From Phaeodactylibacter luteus (GTDB taxonomy: Bacteria; Bacteroidota; Bacteroidia; Chitinophagales; Saprospiraceae), in assembly GCF_007993045.1 (NCBI RefSeq), contig NZ_VOOR01000036.1, positions 1 through 52,335 of the forward strand: 52,335 nucleotides of DNA, read 5' to 3'. A model generated the notes under the pieces. That model was not told where the DNA came from. It ran no database searches and worked only from the letters and a program-made list of their open reading frames with translations. Positions 51,090 to 52,335 of the stretch are shown one piece after another (position 1 is the stretch's first letter; every line of letters starts with the position of its first letter). Position numbers and translations under genes: made by a program.

Positions 51090-52252
51090 ATAAGCTACAA
51101 TTATCAGAAACGCCACATTGGATAACGATTGCTCATTTACCTAAATGGAGAACAGAGCAAAAAAATCGTTTAATAGTCAAGATTTTTCATGAAAGGGAAT
51201 CGAATTTTGAAGAATTTTTTTCTTTAACACAATCTGAATGGATAAGAGATTTCGGACTTACCAAAAAAGAAACTTATTCTTTAGAAAAAGCAAAAGAAGA
51301 AATTCCTAATAACTCTTTCTATGCGGAAGACTTGATTTCACAGGGGTTTGAGGTAATACCTATTAATTCCAAAGAATTTTCCAACACACTAAAGAAAAAT
51401 CTAAAAGTCAAGCACACTCCTCCAGTTATATATGCTAAAGGGAATAAACAACTTCTTTTAGAGAATTCAATTGCAATTGTCGGGTCAAGAAAAGCATCAA
51501 AAACTTCTTTAGATTTTACAGATAGCATTGCAAAAAAAGCATCAAAAGAATATAAAGTTGTAGTTAGTGGATTTGCTAAAGGAGTAGATAGACAAGCTCT
51601 TGATAGTGCATTGAAATATAACGGTCAAAGTATTATTGTTTTGCCTCAAGGAATAACAACATTTAAATCGGGGTTCAAGAAATATTATAAGGAAATAGTA
51701 GAAGGTAATTTACTTGTGTTAAGTACTTTTCATCCAAGAGCAAAATGGAGTGTTGGTTTAGCCATGGCAAGAAATCCGATAATTTATGGATTAGCAAATG
51801 AAATCTATGTAGCAGAATCAAGTCAAAAGGGAGGGACTTGGGAAGGTGTTCAAGACGGATTAAAAAAAGGAAGAACTATCTATGTAAGATATCCAAATCC
51901 AAAAGAGAAAAATGCAAACTTACTTCTAATCCAAAAAGGAGCTGTTGGAGTAGATTTCAAAGGAGATAAGGTGATTAATGGAAGTTATTCTGCTCCTGAA
52001 CCTGTAATAGAAAAATTAAAAGAACCTGCTACTACCCCAATTAAAAAAGAGGTTGAATTAGATAACAATAGTTTATTTGACTTGCTCAAAGAAAATGCTT
52101 TCTCATCCAAAGAGATAATTAAAAAACTTCAATTAGATTGGTCATCAAGAAAAATGACTTCTTACCTAAAGAAATTGGAGAATATTGAAGTTCTGAAAAG
52201 CAAACCGCTTAAATTTCAACTAAAGAATAATTCAATAAAAACTCTCTTTTAA
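51086..52252 (+). CDS. DprA/SMF-family protein (ShosA-like)
   Basis: 388 aa. The Rossmann-like SMF domain (about 125-300) has SIAIVGSRKASKTS, VVSGFAKGVDRQALDSA and LPQGITTF. An N-terminal helical part (about 1-100) precedes it and a winged-helix-like C-terminus (about 325-385) follows. Housekeeping DprA loads RecA onto incoming single-stranded DNA. The AT-rich composition and the 4-bp overlap with a RecQ-PRTase gene point instead to the antitoxin or sensor half of a defence pair, as in ShosTA. No other competence gene is near. Confidence 0.88.
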   Translation: MNKLQLSETPHWITIAHLPKWRTEQKNRLIVKIFHERESNFEEFFSLTQSEWIRDFGLTKKETYSLEKAKEEIPNNSFYAEDLISQGFEVIPINSKEFSNTLKKNLKVKHTPPVIYAKGNKQLLLENSIAIVGSRKASKTSLDFTDSIAKKASKEYKVVVSGFAKGVDRQALDSALKYNGQSIIVLPQGITTFKSGFKKYYKEIVEGNLLVLSTFHPRAKWSVGLAMARNPIIYGLANEIYVAESSQKGGTWEGVQDGLKKGRTIYVRYPNPKEKNANLLLIQKGAVGVDFKGDKVINGSYSAPEPVIEKLKEPATTPIKKEVELDNNSLFDLLKENAFSSKEIIKKLQLDWSSRKMTSYLKKLENIEVLKSKPLKFQLKNNSIKTLF

Positions 52253-52285
52253 GAAGAGAGAAAAAAGAAAACAGCGATGAACAAT

Positions 52286-52329
52286 GCATACCCGTCAAGC
52301 TGCCCTATGCGGGCAGCCTGCGGGTATGC
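52286..52329. repeat. Two-tier hairpin at the right edge of the island
   Basis: Outer stem GCATACCCG (52286-52294) with CGGGTATGC (52321-52329), inner stem CTGCCC (52300-52305) with GGGCAG (52311-52316). It starts 33 bp after the DprA-like stop, at the return to GC-rich sequence. It could be the terminator of the island transcript or one unit of a repeat family. Confidence 0.6.
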
Positions 52330-52335
52330 GAGACG

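Noticed and set aside
51086-52252. Calling the SMF-domain gene the housekeeping competence dprA
   Set aside because: It overlaps a RecQ-PRTase gene, is AT-rich against the core and has no competence neighbours; the ShosA-like reading fits better, though a genome-wide check for a second dprA is needed.

Overview
The window looks like chromosomal DNA of a gliding, T9SS-bearing member of the phylum Bacteroidota, most likely from the Saprospiria/Lewinella side of the phylum. The evidence is two secreted proteins with C-terminal T9SS sorting domains, a SprB-type repeat, a GldB lipoprotein, DUF6089-type outer-membrane proteins, TAnnTTTG-type -7 promoter boxes, and no strong Shine-Dalgarno sequences. 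The order-level placement is an inference.

Composition splits the window in three. Bases 1-8930 and about 49000-52260 are AT-rich and carry defence-type genes. The GC-rich core (about 9200-48900) carries housekeeping and secreted-protein genes. The left island is one minus-strand operon with overlapping or nearly touching genes. In transcription order it encodes a PLD-nuclease/SF2 helicase, a 76-aa protein, a DndD/Rad50-like ATPase with a zinc-hook CxxC, an unknown 161-aa protein, a protein with two GHKL ATPase modules (MORC/Hsp90-like plus histidine-kinase-like), a receiver-domain protein without a DNA-binding domain, and an unrecognised protein cut by the window edge. I cannot match this combination to a named system, and it is the best candidate here for something undescribed. 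The right island is a RecQ helicase fused to a phosphoribosyltransferase, overlapping a DprA/SMF-family gene. It resembles the ShosTA toxin-antitoxin/defence pair with a helicase added.

The core holds, from left to right: an aspartyl protease-PDZ lipoprotein; an ATP-dependent DNA ligase with its associated MBL exonuclease; an NTF2-like protein; a GH13 amylase with thirteen 96-bp repeats; a second T9SS cargo protein whose 3' end is almost identical to the amylase's; MscS; a glycosyltransferase; a TlpA-like thioredoxin; a GH3-family protein; YjbQ; DUF6089; a DUF457/YdjM-like membrane protein; GldB; an outer-membrane barrel; NadC; PyrD; a RprX/RprY-like two-component pair; LipA; a DUF7033-like protein; Upp; NadE; DnaX; and a Crp/Fnr regulator. 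NadC and NadE belong to NAD synthesis, PyrD and Upp to UMP supply. PyrD appears to have a promoter-leader-terminator arrangement that suggests attenuation.

The intergenic DNA is rich in repeats. There is a GC-rich dispersed family in at least seven copies (both orientations), and a family of TA-flanked hairpin elements of about 165-200 bp. Two of these hairpin elements sit inside copies of the first family at the same position. Several other long imperfect inverted repeats are present. I saw no rRNA, tRNA or CRISPR array.
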